From the NCBI GenBank assembly GCA_964036295.1, contig OZ038468.1, forward strand, positions 4,150,501 to 4,214,500: a stretch of DNA of 64,000 bases, in the 5' to 3' direction. The notes beneath the pieces were generated by a model that worked only from the letters and a program-made list of their open reading frames with translations, had not been told where the DNA came from and made no database searches. Positions 24,613 through 35,520 of the stretch are shown here, piece after piece (within the stretch, counting starts at the first letter, position 1; each line of letters begins with the position of its first letter). This stretch comes from Plumapathes pennacea (Eukaryota; Cnidaria; Anthozoa; Antipatharia; Myriopathidae). Both the position numbers and the translations under genes were made by a program.

Positions 24613-25200
24613 ATGGGTTCTGTCCTTTCATACTCGACGGAAGATGATGATGGTGACGAAGACAAGTCAATCAGTTCCTACACGGAATTAATCCAGTCTT
24701 CATTCCTCCCGCTGGATCAGAAGGTAAAAGTGCATTTGGTACCCAAGTTTTATGCCTCTGACGATGGTGGAGGATATTTCTTGCTCGTAACACTTAGGAA
24801 AACAACGAATATATTTTCAAACTCAGCTGAAGACAGTTCCTTCACAGCGAACGTTGAATTTCATCAAGACAATGCTTTGGTGTCGGCCCGAGAGTTTTTC
24901 GGTCTTCCTCCGTCATGTAGTACTGTTACCACGGTCGAGGATTCCCGCATAGAAGTCCGAGAGGTGGTCGTTAAAACAGGCGAGTCTATCCGAATTTGCG
25001 GTGTGTTCAATAATGGATCGGCGCGTGCTCGAAGCTTGGTGGAATTGGAGCATGACTCCTTCGATCTCATTCTTTGTCCGAGTGACAAAATTACACCACA
25101 GCCCGGGGAGTGGATTTTATTAGGAACACTTTATACAAAACCCGTGAAACTAAAGCGAGAAAGACAGTGGAAAGCAGCAGTTCGGAAAGACTTTAACTGA
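24613..25200 (+). CDS. Unrecognised 195-aa protein with N-myristoylation-type start
   Basis: The open frame extends upstream without an ATG, so I place the start at ATG 24613 (G at -3 and G at +4, a good Kozak context). The product begins MGSVLSYSTEDDDGDEDKS. MGxxxS is a classical N-myristoylation signal, followed by an acidic stretch. The rest contains KVKVHLVPKFYASDDGGGYF, alternating beta-type segments (DSRIEVREVVVKTGESIRI) and a basic C-terminus (KLKRERQWKAAVRKDF). There is no transmembrane segment and no enzyme motif that I recognise. Base composition and codon use look like a normal gene rather than a transposon. It stands divergent to NUDT2 across the MULE. It may be a cnidarian-restricted membrane-tethered cytosolic protein; the function is unknown. 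An upstream non-coding exon is possible. Confidence 0.6.
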   Translation: MGSVLSYSTEDDDGDEDKSISSYTELIQSSFLPLDQKVKVHLVPKFYASDDGGGYFLLVTLRKTTNIFSNSAEDSSFTANVEFHQDNALVSAREFFGLPPSCSTVTTVEDSRIEVREVVVKTGESIRICGVFNNGSARARSLVELEHDSFDLILCPSDKITPQPGEWILLGTLYTKPVKLKRERQWKAAVRKDFN

Positions 25201-25859
25201 CAAGACGGCGAAGGAATCTGCGACACGATTTATTTAAGCCTGTCGCAGCTGATTTGGAATTGCAATGATATTGGCTACTCCGATCCTGAATACGTTTTTG
25301 ACGTGTCATAGCTGTGTACATTAGTATCTTCATAGTTTAATCCATTATTATCCCAAGTGTTGGGAGAATTTCCAGTATGCAAGACTTTTAACTTCAGAAG
25401 TTCATAGGCGAAATCACTTGGAATCTCGCTGGAAGACAAGGTTGATCACTGTCAGTGCTGAAAGCGGAAAATGCATGCGTCAGTGAATTTAAAGTGTTCA
25501 TGGAAATGTACAACCTCTGATTTCGCTACAAACGAGTATTCTCGCCAAGGATTATTGGATGTCTAAAAACCATTTTAAACTTCTCAGCGACTTTCAGCGA
25601 TATCAAATTAAACCTGGACAAAATTCAATTCATCTGCATGCAAATAGCAAATATTTTTTTGAAAATGGTTTTGTTTATGAAAGCAATTAAATGTCGTATT
25701 TCGTTCAACCAGTGGTTCACTAATTAAACAATCCAAAAGCAACACACGGATGGTCAAGGCTCTGATTAACACGAAATGCTATCAGTTTTAATTATGAGTT
25801 AAGTATACCGCCGACCTGAACAAAGCACTGGCAATCGTGATTTTTTGCCGTTTCGGAAG
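25201..25859. other. 3' region of the 24613 gene, no further gene
   Basis: No exon or RNA gene is seen. Several AATTAAA-type words could serve as poly(A) signals, but none was assigned. Confidence 0.35.
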
Positions 25860-25884
25860 AACTAATTAAAAGCTGTCTTAACTG

Positions 25885-26700
25885 TAAGACGCAAGCATAA
25901 GCATAAGCGCTAGCAATAAGCAAAAGCACAAGCCGAGCGACAGTGGCGACATAAGCATAAGCATAAAGGCCACTACGACGGAAACGTCGGCGAAACAATA
26001 AAACTACTTACAGAAGACAAAAGAAGCACGTGAATTTAATAAATTTCCACTGGTTTGTCGTGGTGTGGACTCTTATTTACCATGCTAAATCGACCAATCA
26101 GAGAGCGAGAAACTAGTGTGCTGTGGTAAAAATCTGAAATTGACATGTTCTCGCGGTCGCCGTGCTCTAGCGTGCGACTTCAAATGCTTTTTTTTTACGT
26201 CGTTGTCAGGACGTGGACGACAGTTCGATAAAAAAAAAAAAAAACCACAGTCGTTCTTCTTAGTAGGAAACGATCAAATTAATAGAACCTCGGCAAAAAC
26301 GGAACAAATTGAGCAACCTAAGAATAGGCAAAGTTACAAAGACAGGGAAAACAGAGACATTATTTTTTGGTTCCTTGCGTTGCCGTCGCCGTCCTGGGTT
26401 TCTTAAACTCCCTTATGTCGCCACTGTCGCTCTTTTGTTAAGCTTAGCTTGCACTTACTGAATGCTGTGCTTGCGTCGTATTTCACGAGCAACGCTATCA
26501 CAAATAAGCAAGCATAAGCACAAGCACAAAAGTCCTTTTTCGCATGAAAACAGGCTCGACGCAAGCACAAGGATCAATATTTTATTCAATTGGTCTTGTG
26601 CTTGCGCTTGAGTCGAGCCTGTTTTCACTGTGAAATATAGACCTTATGCTTGCGCTTTCGTCGCTTGCGAAAAGCTGAATTTCATCCATCGCGTAAGTAA
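25885..26700. mobile_element. Foldback element with AAGCATAAGC subterminal repeats
   Basis: AAGCATAAGCATAAGC words at about 25896-25915 and 25952-25965 are mirrored by TTATGCTTGCGCTT-type words near 26640-26660, and GACAGTGGCGACATAAG near 25939 has its inverse near 26414-26430. An inner hairpin pairs about 26507-26578 with about 26598-26655. There is no coding capacity. Boundaries are approximate. Confidence 0.45.
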
Positions 26701-26766
26701 GCCATATCTATTGATTTTTGTGATCTTTATGTTGCATGTCAACCGACCACGGGTTTGGTCCTAGTT

Positions 26767-26960
26767 CATTAAACAGTAAAACCCCGCTATCTCGAACTCT
26801 CAAGGAAAGCGAGAATTAGTTCGAGATAGCGGGGGATCGAGATAGCGGGGTTCTACCAAGGGAAATTCATACCAAGTTCATTTCCAAGGGAAATCGGATT
26901 CTGTTCGAGATAGCCGGGAGTTCGAGATAACCGAGTTCGAGATAACGGGATTCTGCTGTA
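26767..26960. repeat. Dispersed GCTATCTCGAAC-type repeat
   Basis: Multiple (AG/GT)TCGAGAT(A/AA)...CGGG words in inverted orientation form an imperfect foldback. A second copy, interrupted by another insertion, is at about 52405-52880. Confidence 0.55.
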
Positions 26961-27002
26961 TTCTGATTCAGTTGGAAGGGTCAAAGGGCGCACACTTGCC
27001 AC

Positions 27003-27335
27003 ATTAATAAATTTCCACTGGTTTGCCGTGGTGTGGACTCTTATTTACCACGATTTACGTCATCACATGGTCAAAATGTTGTGGACTCACGAGGCGCTTC
27101 GCCGAGTGAGTCCGCAACTAATGGTAAATAAGAGTCCACACCACGGCAAACCAGTGGAAATTTGTTTTTTATCACAACATTTAGAAATACATAGGAAACT
27201 TTCGTTGTATTTCGCTGCAAAACGTGACATGCTGGCGTCAGCTGGCGTCAGCATCGTTGTCTGGACTCTTATTTACCACGGTAAATCGACCAATCAGAGA
27301 GCGAGAAACTAGTGTGCTGTGGTAAAAAATTATAT
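27003..27335. mobile_element. Hairpin element related to 26037-26135
   Basis: The arm AAATTTCCACTGGTTTGCCG (27008 onwards, about 45 bp) is repeated inverted at about 27119-27166. A related arm is at 26040-26080. CTAAATCGACCAATCAGAGAGCGAGAAACT-type words occur at about 26085 and 27285. A related fragment (GTTGTGGA(C/T)(T/C)CACGAGGCGCTTCGCC) lies at about 49139. Confidence 0.6.
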
Positions 27336-27678
27336 TTCCACTTGAAGTGTCGGTTCCAATTAATCTGACGGGAAGATTGTTGTCACTTTTATACAGTGAT
27401 AGAGCTGTTAAAGTCTGATTGATACCCGACCGCGTGGGGCTTGGTAACGAACTTACGAGTCGACCATGTTGACACCTCGCTCATGCTCACAGCAGTTTAT
27501 AAGGCTAAAAACGCGACAATTAACCTACAAATTTCTAAAAAAAACTAAGAAAAATGAAGTGAGCTGAAACTTTACTGGAGGAATTGAACAATCTGTCGTA
27601 CGATAAGGTCAGTAAAGGGTTGATCGCCTGCTAGATCCCCACTGTAGTCTTTTTGAACATCATTACTATCACGCACAT

Positions 27679-28008
27679 AGAGCCGTTTTTGGATGACTGT
27701 CCAAAGTAATCGTGTGATTGCTTTGGTTTTGCGTTTGCTACGCTTTCCGATTGGTCCACACAAGTTTGGCAGCATTCTCAACCAATCAGGAACAAAACCA
27801 AAACCAAAACCAAAACCAAAACCAAACACTTCTTACGCAAGCGATGGCGTGTACTCGCATTGCTGATTGGAAAGTAAAACCAAACGCAAGACCAAACGTG
27901 AATTACTTTGGCTTCTGATTGGCTGAACTGTTTTCTCTCAGTCTCTGTGATTGGCCTGTGTGATTACTTTGGTTTTGGTTTTCGACAGTCATCCGAAAAC
28001 GGCTCTAG
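27679..28008. mobile_element. MITE with (CCAAAA)n core
   Basis: The inverted ends AGAGCCGTTTTTGGATGACTG (left) and CAGTCATCCGAAAACGGCTCT (right) enclose about 330 bp. The core holds six tandem CCAAAA units at about 27790-27826 and inverted CTTTGGTTTTG(G/C) words. No clear target duplication could be read. Confidence 0.65.
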
Positions 28009-28374
28009 AGCGCTTTGGATGGATGTCGACAACCAAAACCAAAGCAATCTCAGAGCCAATCCACGAGGCCAGCAAAAACACGTCCGATCAAGTCTTGCGC
28101 TGCGAAATGAAAAGCTGCCCTGACCTTCTGAAATTATGTCTGTGAATGGTGGAGGTCTTGGTAAAACAGGTTTGAAGATATTCCGGAGTGTGACTATAAT
28201 TATTAACTTTGTGCATAACCTAGCAAGTCGCGTTTTTCTCTTCGCTGCTCCAGAGTGTTCCAACCTGTACAATCATAGCTAATCATGGTCAAAATTAGTT
28301 GGGATGATACTTACTGAATATGAATAGGGAACTTATGCTTTATCCCAAGTCTGTTTATTTTTACTGAAACGAAC

Positions 28375-28394
28375 AAACAAACAAACAAACAAAA
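28375..28394. repeat. (AAAC)n microsatellite
   Basis: Five tandem AAAC-type units are visible. Confidence 0.8.
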
Positions 28395-28611
28395 GTCCTA
28401 ATATAGTTATAACAATTATTCGCCGAAGTGGAGGTGAATAGCGCGGTGGATATAGCGCGAGTAATTTTTCTAGCAGCTCTGTTTTGTAGTTTCTGTAGTC
28501 TGTAACCCAGGCATTTTCCAGTATACATCCCTAGACTGTACTGCAGTAGTCAACGTAGAGGGAGTTAATTAAATGTAGATATATATTATACAGTGCGTCG
28601 AGCGTAGATTG

Positions 28612-28975
28612 CGGGACATATAAAGGATATTACACGGCGGCGCGAAGATATGAATTCTTTTTTCGAGTGGTAAAAACAATATTTTACGAACGAGCACTTT
28701 GCGAGTGAGTAAAATATTGTTTTTACCACGAGAAAATAAAATCCATATCTTCAAGCCGCCGTGTAATTTTCTTTTTATTATATTAGACACGAGTGTTTTA
28801 CGAGAAATTGCACAAACAACCGTGCAAAAGCGAGAAATGATTCCAACGATATCCTCACTAGTGAGGATATGGAAAATACGCCACTCGGGTCCCGGATGTA
28901 GTTTCGCATGGATTTTACGCACGGTATATTTTCCAGTAAAACACTCGTGTCTGTATAGTAAAGGATTATATATGC
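28612..28975. mobile_element. Double-hairpin foldback element
   Basis: The first hairpin pairs about 28629-28695 (ATTACACGGCGGCGCGAAGA...) with about 28700-28768. The second pairs TAGACACGAGTGTTTTACGAG (about 28786) with GTAAAACACTCGTGTCTGTA (about 28937). The overlapping 149- and 177-codon frames on opposite strands are consequences of this symmetry. Confidence 0.65.
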
Positions 28976-29149
28976 GTTTTAGTGCTTCCAAGTCTTTGGA
29001 CACCTTTTTGAAAATTCCTACGTTATGTTTGACCCAGGAAAGTGTCTTATCTAGAGTATCCAGACATTTGCATTTGTCTACTCGTTCGATTCTTTCAGAC
29101 AAACTGGTGTATCAACTAAATGTTGATGAGGGTAATGGAACGCCGTAAA

Positions 29150-29210
29150 AGAGACAATAGCTGACGTTTCGAGCGCTAGCCCTTCGTCAGAGCGGATGAG
29201 AAGATTATGG
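29150..29210. repeat. Fragment of dispersed retroelement-like repeat
   Basis: GCTGACGTTTCGAGCG followed by CTAGCCCTTCGTCAGAGCG resembles the inverted word seen in many cnidarian repeats. A related GATGAAGGGCTAACGCTCAA form is near 16383. The parent element is not determined. Confidence 0.3.
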
Positions 29211-29499
29211 GTAAACGGGGTTTAAAAGGATATTAAGAAAGAAACTTACCTCAGAGGAAACATAATTTTTGATTGGCTGTTGTGAAAAGCAGCCAATCAG
29301 AAAAACATGGTCAAAGGTTACGGAGCTACGAGAAAGAGAACCGCTCGTTGATTCCTGCGGGAGATAAGGTACCAATTTTGAAAATCAGGCGCTGTGCACT
29401 TGTGGGATTCGGTGTTGCCTTGGTGAAGAGATAAGCCGAAAATGGTCATGTTGTTGTGGGAGTGACCGAGTTGATTAAAATGCCGGCAAGCACAAAAAT

Positions 29500-29688
29500 A
29501 AGACAACATGCATATATAGCTGTTTTCCTATAAACATTAATGGCAGCTGCTAACTTCTTGTGCAGTAAATGAACTGACTCATACAGTTTACGCCTATGCT
29601 GTGTCAGTAACATTTTAACGGGGCACTTTCGTTACCGGCAGCAAAGAGTCTTTTCAGTTTCTGACCAAATTTATTGTTGCACTATTCT

Positions 29689-29721
<33 letters not shown>

Positions 29722-30440
29722 TTGATAGTTTACATGATTTCAAAACAATAGCGCGCAATAGCAAGGCTTCCTCTTTTTTCTTTTTTTTTTTCAGCTTCTC
29801 TTGGATATGATTCGCTTGTTTGTCGAATGGAAACAGTCGGGTTTGTGTCAGAACATTTCAAATTCATGCTAAGTGGCAGCGTTCACATTTGCATTCATTC
29901 TGGAATACTTATTATTATATACATACTGAGACATACTCACGAAAAAGCCATATCGTAAAATTTCGTACGCAAATGAGTTCTAGCCAATGAGAGGCCGCGA
30001 ACGACGCTTTTCACACGTGAAAAAAATCGTTCGTCCAATCACAAGCTGCGAACGACGATTTTTCACTACTTTTAAAGGGTTTCCCGGTCCCATCATAAAT
30101 GTCTCGGTATGTATATAATAAACAGAAAACATCATGGAAAGTGCTTTGTACAGTTTTTATTCACTCGTTGTTTCGTATCATAAAACTCACTCGCTCGCAA
30201 AGCCTCGCTCGTTCGTTTTATGATACTTCACAACTCGTGAATAAAAACCGTACGCGCGCACTTTCCATGAAGTAATCTCTATTTAAATTTGATCAAATTG
30301 CCATGTCACTATTTACATTATGTCAACATTAACGATGTTCAAGAAGGTTTTTTTTAATAATAATAATAATAATAACAATAATATTGAATTGGACTTCAGC
30401 GAGGGAAAACCCAGAGAAAACCGTTTTGATTTTTGATTTT
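29500..30440. repeat. Dispersed segmental repeat, copy 1
   Basis: GCAGTAAATGAACTGACT(C/T)ATACAG, a long poly(T) tract (29691-29720) and the ATTTACATGATTTCAAAACA region match 51930-53240. The second copy carries an extra insertion (about 52130-52870). The terminal part AATATTGAATTGGACTTCAG is also shared. Confidence 0.7.
30133..30270. mobile_element. Palindromic hairpin element
   Basis: CATGGAAAGTGC...TTTTTATTCACTCGTTG on the left pairs with CAACTCGTGAATAAAAA...GCACTTTCCATG on the right, with a TCGCTCGCAAAGCCTCGCTCG loop. It is nested in the copy-1 segmental repeat. Confidence 0.65.
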
Positions 30441-30779
30441 TGTCGCTGCTTAGTGTGCGCTCAAGTAGTTCCAAAACACAGGGTAACTCTCCTTTTGAGT
30501 GAAAGCCTTACTAGTACGTATAGTTGTAACTAATATTAGCACATAACTAAATAATTTTCTTTTACTTCTTGTAACGAAACGCTCGCCACGACTTCAAGGT
30601 CACGTCTTTGAGTGAAAACTTTGAAGATTGGCCACGCATTCCAAGTATTTAGGATGATAACTCTTAATAAATTAAAGAGTACGACATTTTGTTGTTTCTA
30701 TTTTCTAAACAAAACGGATGGCAACTCTTGTCATCTTTACACTAAACAAAATGGCGCAAAGCATTCAAAATGAGAAAGC

Positions 30780-31535
30780 TTTATTATTATTTCGGTTCAC
30801 AACGAAGCAACAGAACTGAATAGTCACAGTTCAAGAACTTACTGCCTACCTATATAAGAACAACACATTTTAGACATTTTGAGTCGGGATATGATGGCGA
30901 TAACAAAATGTTTAGTCAATAAACGAAGGAACCAATTAGTTAATATGCCAACTGCTTTCAAAGTTGCTCAACTGCAATAATATCTGAAAATGCCCTATCT
31001 TGATGAGAAACAAAAATTGAAAAATACGAGAATATCACAACAATATATTAGGCCAGAACCTGAAACTAGAGACTCTTTGCTGCCGGCAAGGAAAGTGTCG
31101 CCATACAATTTTACTGACACAGCATATAAGCGAAAATTGTATAGGGCAGTCTATTTTTTGCATAAGGAGTTTGCAGCTGCCATTTTGGAAAACAACAATA
31201 GATATATGCATGTTGCCTTATTTTTACTCTCGTCGTTAAGCCGAAACTCAAATCATCTGAACCAAAGCAGTAGCCCTCGTTCATGGCCCTTTCGTTTGCT
31301 TTGTAATTAGTTTTAGACGGTTTGTGCTTTATTTTTTCTGTTTTAGCATCTTATTTTTCTCTACAGTCTTGTCTTGTGTTCCATTAAGCGCCAACAGCTG
31401 TCTCCGAGATTGACATCACTGGACAGGTACCACCAGGTCTTTAGAAAGATATGAACGCAATATAACGACTCGAACGCTTCAGGATGTTGACACATTTAGA
31501 GTCTTACTTGAGCTAGGTATAGTGGAGGCGGCAAA
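30780..31535. other. 5' flank of peptide gene copy 1, segmentally duplicated
   Basis: Parts of this flank (AGACATT(T/G)TGAGTCG, GGCAA(G/C)(G/A)AAAGTG, ATATATGCATGTTG) recur near 44560-44880, 45425-45600 and 61140-61520, showing that the peptide-gene unit was copied several times. The leader just before the ATG (AGGTATAGTGGAGGCGGCAAA) is conserved in all copies. Confidence 0.55.
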
Positions 31536-32045
31536 ATGAACTCAAGAAAGTTTACTGTGGTCGTATTTTGTGTTATCCTCGTCTTATCTCTGACGGTTGA
31601 AACTCAAGGGTCGAGACATATACCCCCAAAGGTAATATGAAGCTCACCGGTTAATTAACTTCAGTGTAGTTAGTTGTTACTTTAATTTTTTCTTTCCTTG
31701 GAGTCGTAGTTTTCTAAACTATCTATCCTTGTTGATTGTAACAACAGAAAGCGAACTGGGAACTTTCAGAACAACTTCTGAACTGTGAAATGGAAAAATT
31801 CAACACAAACACGGTTCCTGTATTGAATTTGCACACAGATAAATAATAGTAACATGGATAACTCGAGCTTTTAACTTTTTGCATACTCTTTTCTTTACCA
31901 CGTGCATAATGTGTTTTCTTTCCATTTCCGACTTCAGGGGCGTAAGAGAGATGAGATCTGCAAAGTGGCAAGACGCCTGAACTGTGCAGAACGACGCGAA
32001 GTCAGGGAGCAGTTACCAGATGTTGAAGAAAACCTGAACAAATGA
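31536..32045 (+). CDS. Small secreted peptide precursor, copy 1 (67 aa, two exons)
   Basis: Exon 1 is 31536-31631 (32 codons, donor GTAATA) and exon 2 is 31938-32045 (acceptor CTTCAG, stop TGA), joined in phase 0. Exon 1 begins MNSRKFTVVVFCVILVLSLT, a clear signal peptide, then VETQG and a short segment SRHIPPK. Exon 2 begins GRKR, then DEICKVARRLNCAERR, then EVREQLPD and an acidic tail ending ENLNK. The order (signal, short variable peptide, Gly plus a basic cluster, conserved tail) has the logic of an amidated peptide prohormone; GRKR would give SRHIPPK-amide. The tail has two cysteines seven residues apart. A consensus AATAAA is at 32141-32146. I do not recognise the family. A neuropeptide-like, antimicrobial-like or other secreted role is possible. 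Confidence 0.7.
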
Positions 32046-32830
32046 AGAAACATGAAAGACGCCATTCTTCTGACATCGACGTGTAGTTTCCGTGCTCCTC
32101 TGCGAATTATCTGTAGCTTTTGTTGTTAAGCGCAATACTGAATAAACCACACGAGAAACTTAATAATGATTTGAAGTTTTGTTTCTTGGGAAATGTGTCT
32201 TCTTTATCAAGAGCGGTAGATTCCATGCAACGCAAAAGCTGCGGTTAAGCAGAATTATATAGACACAAAACCAAGCTTAGTAGAGAGATTTGCTTGACAG
32301 ACATTCGTTTATGTGGACAGTAAAAAGTGCTATTTGCTACTGCGAGGGTGTGGATTTTTCCCTTTTTAACAAGAACTACTATTTTATCATTTTATCCAAG
32401 AGCTGCTTTGTTAACATCTGTGCCGCGCGTGCATTGTGTGACTATTGTTATTACGTACGCAGAAATTGTGTAGAACTGTTTTATTGCATAAAGAATGCAC
32501 ACAAACGCCCTTAATTAAATATCCGCACGCTAATTTCTCAATTTAGACCTGTGACCGGCACTGAGTGTGAGGACTAAATTTGCTGATTTCGCGGTTTCCC
32601 ATCAACGATTCAAGAATAAAAAAATCGACATTAAGCGCAACCGAACGAAGAATATCGAGAGGACAAAAGAACATCAACTGACCAATAACGAAACACAACC
32701 GAATCAACTAGACCAATCATATGACGACAAAACATTCGAACCGTAGCCCGAGAAAACAGGCGTCTGTCATCGCGCGCTCGATATAAACCAAACACATTCA
32801 AGAGCAAGATTCTAGCCGAAAAATTACACA
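32046..32830. other. 3' flank of peptide copy 1, duplicated elsewhere
   Basis: The stretch containing GTGCCGCGCGTGCATTG and TTTGCTGATTTCGCG recurs at about 56155-56315 and 60530-60700, partly at 37558, and with the GCGCGCTCGATATAAACCAAAC part at 44298 and 60876. At 56090-56320 it forms part of the region between the GPCR and peptide copy 3. Confidence 0.6.
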
Positions 32831-33359
32831 GCTTAAAATAATTCTGATGTTGGCCTTAAAAAGCGCCTTTATGGATTAAGAGCAGAAACAAGTTTAATAA
32901 AACCTGCCTGGTGATTTGAGGTACTTTCTAGTGCTTAACATCATAAGTAGTAATGTGCCTTGACAGCTGTAAAACATCATAACTATACCCATAAAGCTAT
33001 AGCTGTAAAGTTCCTCGTATCTTCTAGTAGGAAGACTACACAGGATGCTTATAACTTGATCTTTATTCTATAGTCGCGTGTCTCGAATGAATACAGATAT
33101 CAAAATCAATCTGATTATATTATATTAACTATAACGTATTAACGACGGGATTAACGATTAAGTGGTTAATGTAACAATAGCTATGAGTATAAATCATTTT
33201 GTTACTATTCATCATTTGTTCTTCAAATAATTTTATCTACACAGGAATACAAATACGACAAGAGAATGAATTAAGAAGACGGAAACTTTCAGCCTGGTCT
33301 TCATAAGCAATGCAAGGATAAGCACAATAGTTCTTATTTCAAAATTAAAACTGCAGGCT

Positions 33360-33400
33360 CAACACATTATTTTTCATTCATTCATTCATTCATTTTATTT
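33360..33400. repeat. (ATTC)n microsatellite
   Basis: Five to six tandem CATT units lie near 33374-33396. Confidence 0.8.
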
Positions 33401-33764
33401 TGCACTATTTTTTCTTTTTTTCTTTTACAATTAAATAGGAACATGTTACAGAAAAAAAAGAGAGAAAATACTGTTATTAGATATGTTGAGATGGATGTGC
33501 GTAGTGGTCAAAGAAGCTATGCAAAGTGATCATACCCCTTCTAAGGCCTAATTACAGCCATCTGCTCTGTAAACCGAAAGTACTATTAACACTCAGTTGA
33601 CAAAGGCCAATGATGTATTATGACACGAAATTTATCAATTGAGAAGAACGACAAAACAGGACGTGCTAAATTAGAAAATTAGAAAAAAAAAAGAAAAACT
33701 AGGAAAAATAAACATGTTATATACATGTAAAAAGTTTCATTGATTATGAAAAATGCTTTAAACG

Positions 33765-33960
33765 TGGGGACGCGCTATAAAAGGGGACCCCTCACGGGGA
33801 AATTTTTGATATTTAATACGTAATGAAGAAAGCAAGCAAGAAGCCTCTCGCTTTTCTCGGCACTGCCACAACTGTCAACTAAATAAACGGTTTTACAAAG
33901 CAACACTTACATTTACAAGTCGCCAATTGTGTGTTTTCATGTTGTGTTTGTTAGCAGTAG
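33765..33960 (+). promoter_or_regulatory. TATA-box and poly(A)-signal cluster, LTR-like
   Basis: GCTATAAAAGGGGACCCC at about 33774 is a strong TATA-type motif, and CTAAATAAACGG at about 33879 contains AATAAA about 105 bp later. This spacing is seen in short LTRs (U3-R-U5). No matching second LTR was found in the window, so a solo LTR or a simple promoter are both possible. Confidence 0.3.
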
Positions 33961-34435
33961 GCAGAGCAACAGATTCAGCGTGGCGGACTATTTTTAAATC
34001 GCGCGCCGTTCCCTCCAGTCATCTTGGTTTTTGACCGACCGAAGGATAAATTTCTTGTTTCTTGTGGTACCGTAACGGCCTTTCTTGGTATACTATTTGA
34101 GAAAAGCAATTTAGTATTTATGAGTATTTCCAAAAAAATAAATTGCAATTACAAAATGCAAATCATTTCACGGTTCGGTCAGTCCAATATTGACTCGATT
34201 CATACTCAAATGAGGATGGAACTTCGATAGTAGTATCAAATTAAAAGTTCGGGGTTTGTAATAACAATAAACCGCAGTTTGGAGGACTGGCTAAACCATA
34301 CTCACTTGGATGCGAATCATGGTCATGGAGAAACTCCAGAATATCGACAAGGACAACGTGAATAGGAACCCGAATGACGGATAATATAAGCGCTTTCGCA
34401 ACACGCGCTCACGACTTTATTTTAATAGAGTATTA

Positions 34436-34869
34436 AGCCCTGGCCAAACGAGATGCAAGTCGATGCAAGTTCGACATGACAAAAAAATTTGCATCGACTT
34501 GCAAAAGGTGGCCAAACGAGACGCAAGTCGATGCAAGCCCATGCAAGTTTTGTAAAAACTTTTTCTTTTTTAGACGGTTCTGAGTCAGAAACTGAGTGAA
34601 AAGTCTCTCTTGAGCTGGAACTTAATGAGGAGGCTTTTACTTTTGTTATTTTTTTTATTTAGACTTACCTTTGCTAACGCGCTCTTCGCTGTTTTAGGTG
34701 AAAAACTTGCGTCGACTTGCATGAAAATTTGAACATGTTCAAATTCCATGCAAGTCACTGCAAGTCGATGCAAGTCCGTGCAAGTTGGTGGCCAAACGAA
34801 ACGCAAGTCCGCGCAAGTTTGAAAACTTGCATCGACTTGCGTTGACTTGCATCTCGTTTGGCCAGGGCT
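34436..34869. mobile_element. PIF/Harbinger-type MITE (434 bp) with TGCAAGTCGA repeats
   Basis: The inverted ends AGCCCTGGCCAAACGAGATG (left) and CATCTCGTTTGGCCAGGGCT (right) are flanked by TTA at 34433-34435 and 34870-34872, a 3-bp TWA target duplication. The interior is built from many copies of TGCAAGTCGATGCAAGT-like words in both orientations. There is no coding capacity. Confidence 0.82.
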
Positions 34870-34897
34870 TTAATGGCCAGTAAGATTCTAAATTTTA

Positions 34898-35222
34898 AAG
34901 AGGTTATTACACGGGAAGGAGTGCAATATTGCCTGCTTCAGGCGAGAAAAAATAAAACTGACGAGTAAAAATACAGCCGTATTGCACAACTTTTCATGTA
35001 ATAAATTGTTTATTACACGACAAACGAAGCAGGGCAAACATTCTCGCCTCGCGCAAAATGGGACAAAAAAATGACGTGTTCGTAAACTTTGCTTGCGAAA
35101 ACTGATCACGTAAGCTAATAAACCAGTTGATCTGGTTCCTGACGAGTGCAATACGCTCCCATCTTTGCACTCGTTTTGGCCCGTGTTTGCACTCGAAAAT
35201 GTGAAGTCGTGTAACAAATGAC
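34898..35222. mobile_element. Foldback element, GAGGTTATTACACGG family, copy 1
   Basis: The ends are GAGGTTATTACACGG(G/A)AAGGAG and GAAGTCGTGTAA(C/T)AA. The interior (ACGAGTAAAAATACAGCCGT, TTGTTTATTACACGACAAAC) is near-identical to 59740-60090. One copy is inserted within another foldback at about 59738, which marks this as a mobile unit. Confidence 0.65.
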
Positions 35223-35394
35223 GTTATTTATTCCGACCAATAAAATAGCATTTGTTATTTAGTTGCTCTCATTTGTTCATCATTAAAATCTTCCATAGGA
35301 CGCCCACGGGTTTAAGGTTTTGCTTTTTATCCCGGCGCCCTGATCATGTATATAAAAAGACACAATTTTTTAAAAGCTAAACTAGTGCTCTAAT

Positions 35395-35520
35395 TCTCGA
35401 CGCATTTTGTCTGACTATCGCAGACTTCATCAGGGAGTTTTACAATAGTTACAAATGATGCCTGTTATATACCAACTTCGAACACGTACGGCGATCGTGG
35501 GCAGAAACAATCCACCTTAA
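35395..35520. repeat. Dispersed repeat, CGCAGACTTCATCAGGGAG
   Basis: CGCATTTTGTCTGACTATCG and the following about 100 bp recur at about 44080-44225. Related words are near 53240-53280. It is probably part of a retroelement terminus, not resolved further. Confidence 0.5.

Noticed and set aside
27572-27829. Frame with FGFGFGFG repeat
   Set aside because: It is a direct product of the CCAAAA tandem units inside a MITE.
28569-29148. Overlapping 177- and 149-codon frames on opposite strands
   Set aside because: They mirror each other because the DNA is a palindromic foldback; no conserved domain.
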